A stretch of 35,960 nucleotides of DNA. It comes from Methanobacteriota archaeon. Lineage in GTDB: Archaea; Halobacteriota; Halobacteria; Halobacteriales; Halalkalicoccaceae. Both the position numbers and the translations under genes were made by a program. Below the pieces are notes generated by a model. The model was not told the origin of the DNA and did no database searches. It saw only the letters and a list, made by a program, of their open reading frames with translations. Below, piece by piece: positions 1 to 7,887 of the stretch (positions within the stretch are counted from its first letter, which is position 1; each line of letters starts with the position of its first letter). The stretch is from positions 2,448 to 38,407 of the forward strand of contig JADFQH010000003.1 of the NCBI GenBank assembly GCA_022561895.1. Reading direction: 5' to 3'.

Positions 1-13
1 CCTCGGCCACTAG

Positions 14-592
14 ACACAACTCTGGGTCCTGGTTGAAGCTGGTGGTGATCTCGTACTGACCGATGCTGGTGTGCAGCTGCTGGCTGAACTCGACATCGGA
101 CAAACAGCGAAGCTCTCCGAGGCTGACATCGAATCGTTCGGTCTCGATTTCGTTAATCTCTACGATCGCAACCTCGATCATCCATTACTGCAGGGAATCC
201 GTGAGATTCAGCATGAACTCTGGAAGACACCACAAGTCGGTTACACGCCGGACGAAGATGACCAACCCGTATATGCTGTCGACGAAGATGCCTTTGAAAC
301 CGCTGGTGGCTCCGTCGCAGGCACATTCGAAGATGGGGGTGGCGTCGGCGTTGGGACGCTATCTGGGGGCGATTGCGATATCCATGTCATCGCTTCGATT
401 CTACCGACAGCTAATCAGGAGTATCTCCACCAGTTCGGCATGGCGGACTACGTGGTGTCGACGATGGGGCATACGGTTCTCTGTAATGCGATCAGTGGCG
501 AGCAGCGGCGATATGTCGACGGCAAGCTGGTCGAGACCGTCGGCGAAGACGCCAGCGAGAGCACGTACCGTCGCCAGACCGTGACCCACTGA
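14..592 (+). pseudogene. Unrecognised protein, probable 5'-truncated remnant
   Basis: An open frame runs from just after an in-frame TAG at 11-13 to a TGA at 590-592. The first in-frame start is a GTG at 71, but the coding pattern seems to begin before it: the residues LVEAGGDLVLTDAG just upstream resemble the wing of a winged-helix domain. I do not recognise the family. The protein is acidic, with a glycine-rich stretch near residues 80-100 (numbered from the GTG) and a hydrophobic segment around IHVIASILP. No promoter is visible. It may be the 3' end of a larger gene whose start lies to the left or has been lost, or a small real gene starting at 71. No function is proposed. Confidence 0.4.
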
Positions 593-1083
593 ATTCTGGC
601 GCACTCTCGCAGCTTTTGATGGATGAGGGTGTCTCCCATCTTGTTGTTTGGACGACTCCTTGTGACTGATCGGCCGCTGCAGCACGTATTCCGCATCGGC
701 GTGATCAATCTCCGCTGTCGCGAAAATCGCAGTCGCTCGATTGACAGATCCCACTCACAAACGTTGACGTGAGACGCGAGCATTCGATGTACGTCGAGAA
801 TTAGTCAAACAGGGCTGTGTGAACATTTCAATGCGTTGTAATCACAATTCAGTGCGTACAATCGATCTGGTTCGTGGATCTAACCGGATCGAGATTGGCT
901 GCAATACACAAATCATCGATCCTGCGTTCCGTTTCATATGGAACGTTCTATAAGTAAATTGTCTCGTAAGAGGATACGATTAGACTATTTTCTCTGTAGC
1001 ATCAAACAGAATGGTGAATTATGCGCTACACTTGATTTTTAAATAAAATGATTTATGTTTGCCAGCGGCGTCCTCCAACTGAC
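593..1083. other. AT-rich intergenic region without a convincing gene
   Basis: About 490 bases with no credible coding sequence. The right half (about 890-1050) is much richer in A+T than the rest of the window and carries the promoter of the next gene. The minus-strand open frames here lack haloarchaeal protein composition (many Arg, Ser and Cys) and were rejected. Confidence 0.6.
1036..1045 (+). promoter_or_regulatory. TATA-type promoter of the Tat-exported aldolase
   Basis: The run TTTTTAAATA lies about 43 bases before the ATG at 1084. Archaeal transcription normally starts about 25 bases downstream of the TATA centre, so the transcript should begin near 1066. This excludes the upstream in-frame ATG at 1048 and leaves a leader of about 18 bases. 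Confidence 0.55.
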
Positions 1084-2001
1084 ATGGTAGATAATAACAA
1101 TCAACCATATCGCGGTCCCGAAGTCAGCCGACGAACGTACATGCAAGGTACCGCCGCAACAGGCGCCGGACTGGCAGGTCTGGGCACAGCAAGCGCACAT
1201 TCGCTTGATGAACCGATGATGGGCGGTTCGGAAGAATTTCTTGACCGGGTCGAGGATGGTGAGACGGTTTTCGGAATGTCGACAGGATTTGCGAGCATGG
1301 ATCCTGCAACTGTCGTTGGTAACCATCCGGCAACGGATTGGGTCTGGGTGGACAGCGAGCACGGGTCCTATGATCTCAGAATCATCCGTCAGATCGTCTC
1401 AGTTATTCCCGACGACACCGCCGCGTTGGTACGTATTCCCGGTCATCACCCGAGAGAGGTGGACCGCGTACTCGATGCGGGGGCCGATGGGGTTATCGTA
1501 CCGTTTCTGCCAAGGGTTGACGGGCCGGGCGTCATCGAAGACGCTGAAATGTTCGTCGAGGCAGCGTATTACCCACCTGATGGAAATCGGGGGGCTGCTG
1601 GTAGCCACGCTGGGGCGGTGTACGGCTTGGAAGCCGATGAATACTTTGAGACCATCAACGACCGCGTATTCGTGATGCTTCAAGTTGAGACACGAGAAAT
1701 GATCGACAACATCGACGAAATCGCACAAATCGATGGACTCGACTGTCTGTTGGTCGGACCAACTGATCTGTCATATCAGCTTGGCGATCCGGGGAACTTC
1801 GACTCTTCGGAGTTCCAGCAGGCGATCCAAGACGTCCTCGATGCCTCACACCGCCACGGCGTCGCACCCGGATACTGGGTGGGTGACGAAGACGAAAACG
1901 AGTTCATTGATGACGGATGGCAGGTCCTTTCGTTAGGAGCGGATGGTGGTCTGTTAGCCGCTGGTATCGAGGACCGGTTCCCGAATTCCAACGAATCATA
2001 A
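1084..2001 (+). CDS. HpcH/HpaI-type aldolase with a twin-arginine signal
   Basis: This is a class II (metal-dependent) pyruvate aldolase of the HpcH/HpaI family, which cleaves or forms 2-keto-3-deoxy acids such as 2-keto-3-deoxy-rhamnonate or 4-hydroxy-2-oxoheptanedioate. The expected catalytic set is present: His93 in DSEHG, Arg117 in LVRIPG, and metal ligands Glu202 in QVETRE and Asp228 in GPTDLS, with the same Glu-Asp spacing of 26 as in HpaI. Before the enzyme domain stands SRRTYMQ (Arg16-Arg17) followed by a small, hydrophobic Ala/Gly stretch to about residue 38, ending in ASAHS. That is a typical haloarchaeal Tat signal with a possible AxA cleavage site and no lipobox. The family is normally cytoplasmic, so export is unusual. 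Start 1084 was chosen from TATA spacing. The gene stands alone. Confidence 0.85.
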   Translation: MVDNNNQPYRGPEVSRRTYMQGTAATGAGLAGLGTASAHSLDEPMMGGSEEFLDRVEDGETVFGMSTGFASMDPATVVGNHPATDWVWVDSEHGSYDLRIIRQIVSVIPDDTAALVRIPGHHPREVDRVLDAGADGVIVPFLPRVDGPGVIEDAEMFVEAAYYPPDGNRGAAGSHAGAVYGLEADEYFETINDRVFVMLQVETREMIDNIDEIAQIDGLDCLLVGPTDLSYQLGDPGNFDSSEFQQAIQDVLDASHRHGVAPGYWVGDEDENEFIDDGWQVLSLGADGGLLAAGIEDRFPNSNES

Positions 2002-2066
2002 CACCAGTTTGTGACTCGACCGCTTTTTGACAGCCAATTTTGACAATGTAGTTGTTCGTTGTTGCT

Positions 2067-2094
2067 ACTTATATCAGTCTATTATTTATCTTAA
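2067..2094 (+). promoter_or_regulatory. AT-rich promoter region before the amidase
   Basis: Two TATA-like stretches, CTTATATC near 2067 and TTATTTATCTTAA near 2082, lie 110-135 bases before the chosen amidase start. Either would give a leader of roughly 85-110 bases. Which one is used cannot be decided by eye. Confidence 0.35.
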
Positions 2095-2202
2095 TCGGCG
2101 CGCAATCGAACGATCACTTCACTGGTGGGAGAACGCTTGGTAGAGGAGCTTACGACCACGAGAAGCTATAACCCCACACGAATAGACTGTCCACACAGTA
2201 CA

Positions 2203-3702
2203 ATGACCGACCAGTTTCAGCTAGTAGAAGCAACCGTTGATGAGATACACGATGCGATGAAAGACGGGGAACTCACGAGCCAAGAGCTTGTTGAGCGCTA
2301 TCTCGAACGGATCGACGCGTACGATCGAAGCGGTCCCGAACTAAACAGTATCATCACCATCAACGAAAACGCAGTCGAACGCGCAGCTGAATTGGATCAA
2401 GTGCTGGAAACGGAGGGCTTCGTCGGCTCGCTGCACGGCATTCCGGTTCTCGTCAAGGATCAAGCGGAGACTGCGGGAGTGAGGACGACGTTCGGTTCCG
2501 AGGCATGCGCTGACTATGTTCCGGACACCGATGCGACCATCGTCACGAAACTCAAAGACGCTGGTGCGATCGTCCTAGCCAAGACGAACCTGCCGGACTG
2601 GGCCGCCGCATATTTCGGCTACTCCTCGGCGCACGGACAGACGAAGAACCCATACGATCTCGATCGAGATCCCGGTGGATCCAGTGCTGGGACCGGCACC
2701 GGTGTCGCTGCCAACCTCGGAACGATCGGGATCGGCGAGGATACAGGTGGCTCGATTCGCGTTCCATCGGCCAACTGTAACCTGTTCGGGATCCGCGTGA
2801 CGACCGGACTCATTAGTCGAATCGGACTCTCGCCGATCGTCCCCCGACAGGACACCGCCGGACCGATGGCACGAACAGTGACGGACATGACTTACTTGCT
2901 AGATGTTCTCGTTGGGTACGACCCGGAGGAGTCGTGGACCGGCGCGACGGCACAGACGGACATCGACTCGTATACGAACTACCTCGACGAGGACGGGCTC
3001 GACGGCGTCCGTCTCGGGGTTCTGCGCGAGGCGTTCGGCTCGGACGATGATCCTCGGGCGGCACCCGTAAACGAGATTACCGAGAGGGCACTCGATAGGA
3101 TGGTTGCGGCAGGTGCCGAACTCGTCGATCCGGTATCGGTTCCCGATCTCACGGAGCAGATCGGGGAAACCACCGTGTACACCTATTATGGGACGCTGTC
3201 TCTCAACGAGTTTCTCACCGAGCGCGAGGGAATTCCGTACGACTCCGTAAGAGAGATCTACGAGGCGGGTGCGTATCACGAAGAGCTGGAGCTGCTCGAA
3301 GCGATCGCCGCGATGACCGCAGATCCCGAGGAGGAACTCGACTTCTGGCGGCGTTCGCTCGGCCAGGAGTCGTTCCGTCGTGACGTGCTGAACACCTTTG
3401 CCGCGGATGATCTCGACGCGATCGTCTTTCCGGATGTGCGAGTCGTGGCCCCGACGATCGCGGATCTCGGTGACCGGTATACGACGGCGAACTACCCGAC
3501 GAACACGCCGATCGGATCCCAGACACAGTGTCCGGCGATCTCGGTTCCGGGCGGACTCACCGACGGTGGGCTGCCCGTCGGTGTCGAACTCCTCGGAAAG
3601 CCATATCACGAACACCGGCTCATCGAGATGGCCTACGCTTACGAGCAGGTGACGGAGACAAGACAGCCGCCCGAAACTGCACCTTCGCTCCGAGAGGAGT
3701 AA
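2203..3702 (+). CDS. Amidase signature family enzyme
   Basis: A cytoplasmic amidohydrolase of the amidase signature family, hydrolysing an amide to acid and ammonia. The Ser-cisSer-Lys triad is clear: Lys85 in VLVKDQ, cis-Ser160 in the GGSSAG motif, and nucleophile Ser184 in GGSIRVP. The 24-residue gap between the two serines equals that of fatty acid amide hydrolase (217/241). Length is about 499 residues, normal for a stand-alone amidase. An in-frame GTG at 2125 would add 26 residues that look non-coding; ATG 2203 begins a typical N-terminus. It lacks partner gatB/gatC genes, so it is unlikely to be the tRNA amidotransferase subunit. The true substrate is unknown. The next gene converges on it with a gap of 99 bases. 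Confidence 0.88.
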   Translation: MTDQFQLVEATVDEIHDAMKDGELTSQELVERYLERIDAYDRSGPELNSIITINENAVERAAELDQVLETEGFVGSLHGIPVLVKDQAETAGVRTTFGSEACADYVPDTDATIVTKLKDAGAIVLAKTNLPDWAAAYFGYSSAHGQTKNPYDLDRDPGGSSAGTGTGVAANLGTIGIGEDTGGSIRVPSANCNLFGIRVTTGLISRIGLSPIVPRQDTAGPMARTVTDMTYLLDVLVGYDPEESWTGATAQTDIDSYTNYLDEDGLDGVRLGVLREAFGSDDDPRAAPVNEITERALDRMVAAGAELVDPVSVPDLTEQIGETTVYTYYGTLSLNEFLTEREGIPYDSVREIYEAGAYHEELELLEAIAAMTADPEEELDFWRRSLGQESFRRDVLNTFAADDLDAIVFPDVRVVAPTIADLGDRYTTANYPTNTPIGSQTQCPAISVPGGLTDGGLPVGVELLGKPYHEHRLIEMAYAYEQVTETRQPPETAPSLREE

Positions 3703-3801
3703 TGATACAAAACAACACGGAAGACGTGCGCTACACTGCGTAGAACAGCTGAAATATTGAATTAGAAATAGTCGGGACACGATACAGCGGTAGACTGGTA
3801 A

Positions 3802-5382
3802 CTATTCTCCTACAGTATCTTTTCCCGTGACGGACTTCTTCGTCGACTGGTGTGAACTAGACTCTTCCATATCTCGGAGGTCTCGAAGAGCCTGCGTTCG
3901 CTGGTCCCATATTTCGAAGGTCGCTTCGTAAGCCTCCCTATAGACATCGTACCAACGGCGGTACTGACGGACTTTCTCGGGTTGGGGCTCGAACGATTTT
4001 TCGACGGACGACGTCTGTTCGACAGCACTGGGAAGATCAGCATATGCATCGACCCCGACACCAGCCAGTAGTGCTGCACCTTTCGCTCCGAACTCCGATC
4101 CTTCGGGGACGATGATCGTCGCGTTGAGACAATCAGCGAACATCTGACACCAGAAACTGGAGTTCGCACCGCCACCACTGAGATAGATATTCTCCGTCTC
4201 GTATGGAAGGTGTGCGTAACAGTCACGCATGGCGAGCGATATCCCCTCGTATACTGCACGAACGAGATGAGCCTGTGTATGCTCTTGAGTCAATCCCATG
4301 AACTGTGCACGAGCATTCGGGTTCACGAACGGTGCGCGCTCGCCGGCCGAACTGAGGAACGGATGGTAGAGAACGCCATCCGATCCGATTGGAATCGACT
4401 CGACTGCTTCCTCAACGAGGTTGAAATCGCTCTTGTCCATGATCTCTTCGATCGCCCAATCGAGATTCGGTGTCCCGGTCATCGACGCCATAAACTGTGT
4501 CCAAAGGCCGTCTCCGATGCCGAGTGTGAGTGTGATCCCGGCTTGCTGATCGCCCAGTACCGGTTCATCCAAGATCATCTGACTGACCGATGTCGTTCCA
4601 ACGACCGATGATCCATCGCCCGAGAGTGCGGCACCGCTGCCGAAGGCGGATGCAGCGACATCGATGAAGCCAGAAACGACCGGCGTTCCGGGAGGGAGAC
4701 CTGTTTCGACGGAGGCGTCCCTCGTGATTTCGCCAATAATCTCCGTCCCGGCCGCCAGCGAGGGGCGCATTGGTGCGACTTCGGGCATCTCGACGATATC
4801 GAGTACCTCGTCGGCGTACTCGCCCGTCTCGACATCGACGTACGGAAGGGACCCATCGCTCAGATCCGTCGTGAGTTCGTCCGTGAGATTGTACTTCAGC
4901 CAGTCCTTGCAGAAAAAGACGGTATCGATCTTCTCGTAGGTCTCTGGCTCGTGTTCTCGAAGCCATCCGAGGATAACGAGACTACTGCCCGTAAACTGCG
5001 TGCCACCACAGATGTCGTATATCCGCTCGGTGATCCCCTCATCTTGCCATTTTGTGACGCGATCACTCGCGCGACCGTCCGACCAGAGGATCGCAGAGCG
5101 GGCAGGGGTCCCGTCCGCTTCAATGAGCCAGCAGCCATCACCCTGTCCAGTGACGCCAACAGCGAGAATTTCGTCCGATCGATCGAGCTGATCGATGACT
5201 TCACTGATCGTTTGGACGGTCTTCTTCCACGTCGTTACCATCGATTGTTCCGTCCAGCCGGGTTCGGGACGCTTTACCGTATTCCGAACGCTGCTCTTGC
5301 AGACAGTATCGCCTTCGAGAGAGAAGGCGACAGCCTTTATCATGGTCGTCCCGGCATCTATGCCAATGATAATCTTTCTCAT
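3802..5382 (-). CDS. FGGY-family carbohydrate kinase
   Basis: An ATP-dependent sugar or polyol kinase of the FGGY family (xylulokinase, gluconokinase, LsrK and relatives). The N-terminal domain opens with GIDAGTTMIKAVAF (phosphate loop), followed by GQGDG and WSDGRASDR. The likely catalytic base is Asp241 in SGFIDVAAS, and the C-terminal actin-like domain has LSGGGANSSFW and GAKGAALLAG. Length is 526 residues. An ATG eight codons upstream (5406) is also open, but ATG 5382 is preferred: GAGGT lies just before it, and a TATA-like box at 5408-5417 would place the transcript start almost on it. The gene is divergent from the dehydrogenase-aldolase pair, suggesting a shared sugar-acid or polyol pathway in which this enzyme phosphorylates the substrate. 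The exact substrate is not evident. Confidence 0.87.
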   Translation of the reverse strand: MRKIIIGIDAGTTMIKAVAFSLEGDTVCKSSVRNTVKRPEPGWTEQSMVTTWKKTVQTISEVIDQLDRSDEILAVGVTGQGDGCWLIEADGTPARSAILWSDGRASDRVTKWQDEGITERIYDICGGTQFTGSSLVILGWLREHEPETYEKIDTVFFCKDWLKYNLTDELTTDLSDGSLPYVDVETGEYADEVLDIVEMPEVAPMRPSLAAGTEIIGEITRDASVETGLPPGTPVVSGFIDVAASAFGSGAALSGDGSSVVGTTSVSQMILDEPVLGDQQAGITLTLGIGDGLWTQFMASMTGTPNLDWAIEEIMDKSDFNLVEEAVESIPIGSDGVLYHPFLSSAGERAPFVNPNARAQFMGLTQEHTQAHLVRAVYEGISLAMRDCYAHLPYETENIYLSGGGANSSFWCQMFADCLNATIIVPEGSEFGAKGAALLAGVGVDAYADLPSAVEQTSSVEKSFEPQPEKVRQYRRWYDVYREAYEATFEIWDQRTQALRDLRDMEESSSHQSTKKSVTGKDTVGE

Positions 5383-5407
5383 ATCGGTAAGTACCTCGAT
5401 TTGCATG

Positions 5408-5417
5408 GTAATTTAGC
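5408..5417 (-). promoter_or_regulatory. Putative TATA box of the FGGY kinase gene
   Basis: Read on the minus strand, GCTAAATTAC is centred about 30 bases before the ATG at 5382. It supports the shorter start of the kinase and a leaderless or nearly leaderless transcript. Confidence 0.4.
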
Positions 5418-5498
5418 TTCGCATCGTCGAACGGGGCTGTCGATGACTGCCCGAAAAGGATAGGAGCCTCAATCGAGTGAGGATCGGTAGACGACATC

Positions 5499-6554
5499 AT
5501 GAACGCACTGGTCACAGCGAACTTCGATTCGGCGGCGCTCGATCGCCTCCGCAATGAACTGAACATGGATATCGAGTACGCACCGATCGCCGAACGCGAG
5601 GGACGGCTTCCCGAAGACGAATTCAAGGAGCGCGTTCGTGATGTCGATGTCCTCATCGTCGGCTACGAGGGAGTTTCCGCGAGCGTCATCGACGCTGCAG
5701 TAGAGTTACAGATCATCGCCTGTGCCCGCGGTGGACCGGATGCGAACGTCGACATCGAGGCTGCAACCGAACGGGGTATTCCGGTTCTGTACGCTCCGGT
5801 CCGCAATGCAGTCAGCGTTGCCGACTTCACATGGGGCGAGATCCTCTCGGTGATGAGAAACATTGCACAGGCACACCATCTCCTTCATACCGGGACGTAC
5901 ACCGGGACACCCCGTGCTGACGCCGCGTCGGGTGGCGCTCGCGAAGACGTGACCTGGGGAATGGGACAGGATTCTCCGTACGTGAACCTCAAAGGGCCGG
6001 AGCTGGAGGGCAAAACAGTCGGTATTATTGGCATGGGAGCCGTTGGCCGCGAAGTCGCAACACGCGCACAGGGGTTCGGAGTGACACTCCTCGGGTTCGA
6101 TCCGTATATCGACGAGGAGACCATGGCGGAACACGATACGGAGAAGGTCGAGCTCGCAGAGCTGCTTCGCGAAAGCGACGTTGTAACCGTCCACGTCCCC
6201 GTTACCGAGAGCACACGAGGTCTCATCGGCACAGACGAGTTCGCGTCGATGAAGGAGAGTGCGTACTTCATCAACAACGCACGCGGTGTGATCATCGATC
6301 AGGAAGCACTGCTCGAAGAACTGCGGACGGGTGGGATTCGAGGGGCGGCGCTCGATGTCTACGATATGGAGCCGATCCCGAACGATCATCCCCTGCTCGA
6401 CCGCGATAACGTCGTTACGACGCCACATCTCGCCGGCGCTGCCGAGGAAGTGATCACTCGACACTCGACGATGATCGTCGACGATATCGATGCACTTCTT
6501 TCGGGTGAGAGTCCAACCTACGTTGCGAACGAAGAAGTGTTAGCCGAGAAGTAG
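5499..6554 (+). CDS. D-isomer-specific 2-hydroxyacid dehydrogenase
   Basis: An NAD-dependent dehydrogenase of the D-2-hydroxyacid / phosphoglycerate dehydrogenase family, cytoplasmic. The Rossmann motif GMGAVGREVA follows VGIIG. The catalytic trio is Arg262 in NNARGV, Glu291 in DMEPIP and His310 in TPHLAG; the 19-residue Glu-His gap is usual for the family. At 351 residues it has no ACT or other regulatory domain, so it is not a full serine-pathway SerA. It is followed after a short gap by a class II aldolase gene and is divergent from an FGGY kinase. I infer that it oxidises a hydroxy-acid, perhaps phosphorylated, made by the kinase before aldol or retro-aldol cleavage. The order of steps is a guess. 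Confidence 0.87.
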   Translation: MNALVTANFDSAALDRLRNELNMDIEYAPIAEREGRLPEDEFKERVRDVDVLIVGYEGVSASVIDAAVELQIIACARGGPDANVDIEAATERGIPVLYAPVRNAVSVADFTWGEILSVMRNIAQAHHLLHTGTYTGTPRADAASGGAREDVTWGMGQDSPYVNLKGPELEGKTVGIIGMGAVGREVATRAQGFGVTLLGFDPYIDEETMAEHDTEKVELAELLRESDVVTVHVPVTESTRGLIGTDEFASMKESAYFINNARGVIIDQEALLEELRTGGIRGAALDVYDMEPIPNDHPLLDRDNVVTTPHLAGAAEEVITRHSTMIVDDIDALLSGESPTYVANEEVLAEK

Positions 6555-6598
6555 AACGAACAGTGAAATACCCCAGTCACGAGCAACTAACCGAACAT

Positions 6599-7264
6599 AT
6601 GAGCTCCAACTCCGTAGACGAAGGCGCTGTCCGGGAGGAACGCGAATCGATCAGCAATTACGGGCGCGAGATGGTGAAACAGGGTCTCACGAAAGGGACG
6701 GGTGGCAATATCAGCGCGCGCGTCGAGGGCGATCATATGGCGATCAGCCCGTCCGGGGTCGCTTACGAGGAGATCACCGTCGACGACGTTCCAGTCCTCG
6801 ATCCCGCTGAGGCGACCGTTCTCGGCTCGCTAAAACCGTCGGCTGAACACTCGATGCACATGCAGGTGTATCGCGAGCGAGACGACGTCGGTGGCGTCGT
6901 TCACAACCACTCGCCGTACGCGAGTACGTTCGCAAGCATCAGTGAACCCATCGAAGCGTCCCACTATCTCATCGCGTTCGCGGGGGACGAAGTGCCAGTC
7001 GCGGCGTACGAAACCTACGGGACCGAAGAACTCGGTACGGTCGCAGTCGAGACACTCGGTGATGAATACAACGCGTGCCTCTTGGAGAATCATGGCGTGT
7101 TGGCCGTTGGAGACGACGTCGCTTCCGCGTTCGAAATCGCCTTGATGGTCGAATACTGTGCCCGGATCCACTATCAAGCCCGGACCATCGGCGATCCGAC
7201 GATCCTCCCGGACGAAGAAGTCGAGAACCTCATGACCAAGTTCGAGGGGTACGGTCAGAACTGA
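6599..7264 (+). CDS. Class II aldolase (L-fuculose-phosphate aldolase type)
   Basis: A zinc-dependent class II aldolase/adducin family protein of 221 residues, close to FucA (215). The active site is complete: Glu83 in AEHSMHM, zinc ligands His102 and His104 in HNHSP, and His165 in ENHG. The spacings 83-102-104-165 match E. coli FucA 73-92-94-155 exactly. The phosphate-binding segment GTGGNISAR is near residue 40. Start ATG 6599 was chosen over an in-frame GTG at 6563, which would leave only a 5-base gap after the dehydrogenase stop but adds 12 atypical residues. It probably cleaves a phosphorylated sugar or sugar acid. Decarboxylating relatives such as 3-oxo-tetronate 4-phosphate decarboxylase share the fold, so a decarboxylase role is possible. 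Its stop codon is the first base group of a palindromic element. Confidence 0.88.
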   Translation: MSSNSVDEGAVREERESISNYGREMVKQGLTKGTGGNISARVEGDHMAISPSGVAYEEITVDDVPVLDPAEATVLGSLKPSAEHSMHMQVYRERDDVGGVVHNHSPYASTFASISEPIEASHYLIAFAGDEVPVAAYETYGTEELGTVAVETLGDEYNACLLENHGVLAVGDDVASAFEIALMVEYCARIHYQARTIGDPTILPDEEVENLMTKFEGYGQN

Positions 7265-7345
7265 TAAGGTCGGTTGTAATCCCTTACCGCTGATCGCCGA
7301 CGTGTACTGGTGATCGCCGGTAAATAGTTACAACCGACCTTATGA
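7262..7345. repeat. Stop-codon double palindrome, copy A
   Basis: Outer arms 7264-7279 and 7328-7343 are a perfect 16-base inverted repeat (ATAAGGTCGGTTGTAA and its complement). Inside are weaker inner arms around TGATCGCC (7291-7298) and GGTGATCGCCGGTAA (7309-7323). The left end coincides with the TGA stop of the class II aldolase, making TGATAAGG. Two more copies occur at 10519-10711 and 32482-32565, each also at a stop codon. It may act as a 3'-end hairpin or be a miniature repeat element. Confidence 0.8.
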
Positions 7346-7410
7346 CACCGTCTACACGAGTTCGACGAGGTCGAACGGATGGTCGTCAGCGCCAGCATCG
7401 ACGCCTGTCG

Positions 7411-7863
7411 TCACTCGGTGATGACGGTACGCTCGGTCGCGTACCCTTCTCCCTCTTCGTAGCTCCAGAGGCTCACCACGACGAGTACTGGAATCGCGAC
7501 CGGCCAGACGAGAATCGGGGAGTACTCGGGGAACAGATAGAGGTTTCCGATCGATCCGGCGAGGCCGATGACGATCTTCGGGCCGCGACCGCCGCCACCA
7601 TCTGCTTTGATAGCAACAGGATAGCCGTGATCGTCAGCGAACGCACGCACCTCATCCGGAGAATCGACGGTATCGTCCGTTCCGGGAACGACCGGAACAC
7701 CTGCCTGTTGCACGATAGCTCGAGCCTTTGCTTTCTCGCCAAAATCGGCCATGACTTCCGCAGGTGGGCCAACCTAGACGAACTCGGATTCCTCGACATG
7801 GCGGGCGAACGGTTCGCTCACGGCCTTTGCGCCTGTTTTGTACGCCGCCAAGTAGACGGTGAC
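7411..7863 (-). pseudogene. Biotin carboxylase remnant fused to a membrane-protein tail
   Basis: On the minus strand, frames read EPFARHVEESEFV, a TAG at 7774-7776, then VGPPAEVMADFGEKAKAR and on to GYPVAIKADGGGGRGPKIV (about 7569). This is the start of the ATP-grasp region of a haloarchaeal biotin carboxylase subunit (acetyl/propionyl-CoA carboxylase). The TAG sits where the family has Trp or Phe, so a TGG to TAG change is likely. After GRGPKIV, at about 7566, the frame switches without a break into an unrelated hydrophobic segment containing LVWPVAIPVLVVVSLWSY, ending at 7411. That looks like the C-terminus of a small membrane protein I cannot name. Both halves are truncated, so this is a deletion fusion and certainly not a working carboxylase. 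Confidence 0.72.
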
Positions 7864-7887
7864 GGAGGTGCAGGTTAGTCGGTTTAG

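Noticed and set aside
401..783. Minus-strand open frames upstream of the aldolase
   Set aside because: Arg/Ser/Cys-rich composition, no family resemblance, no promoter, and partly antisense to the first remnant.
1084..2001. Citramalyl-CoA lyase (CitE) completing an itaconate route
   Set aside because: The motifs are those of HpaI/GarL-type keto-acid aldolases, it carries a Tat signal, and it lies far from the CoA locus.
2899..3780. Long minus-strand frame antisense to the amidase
   Set aside because: Arg-rich shadow of a GC-rich gene; the plus-strand amidase has a complete catalytic triad.
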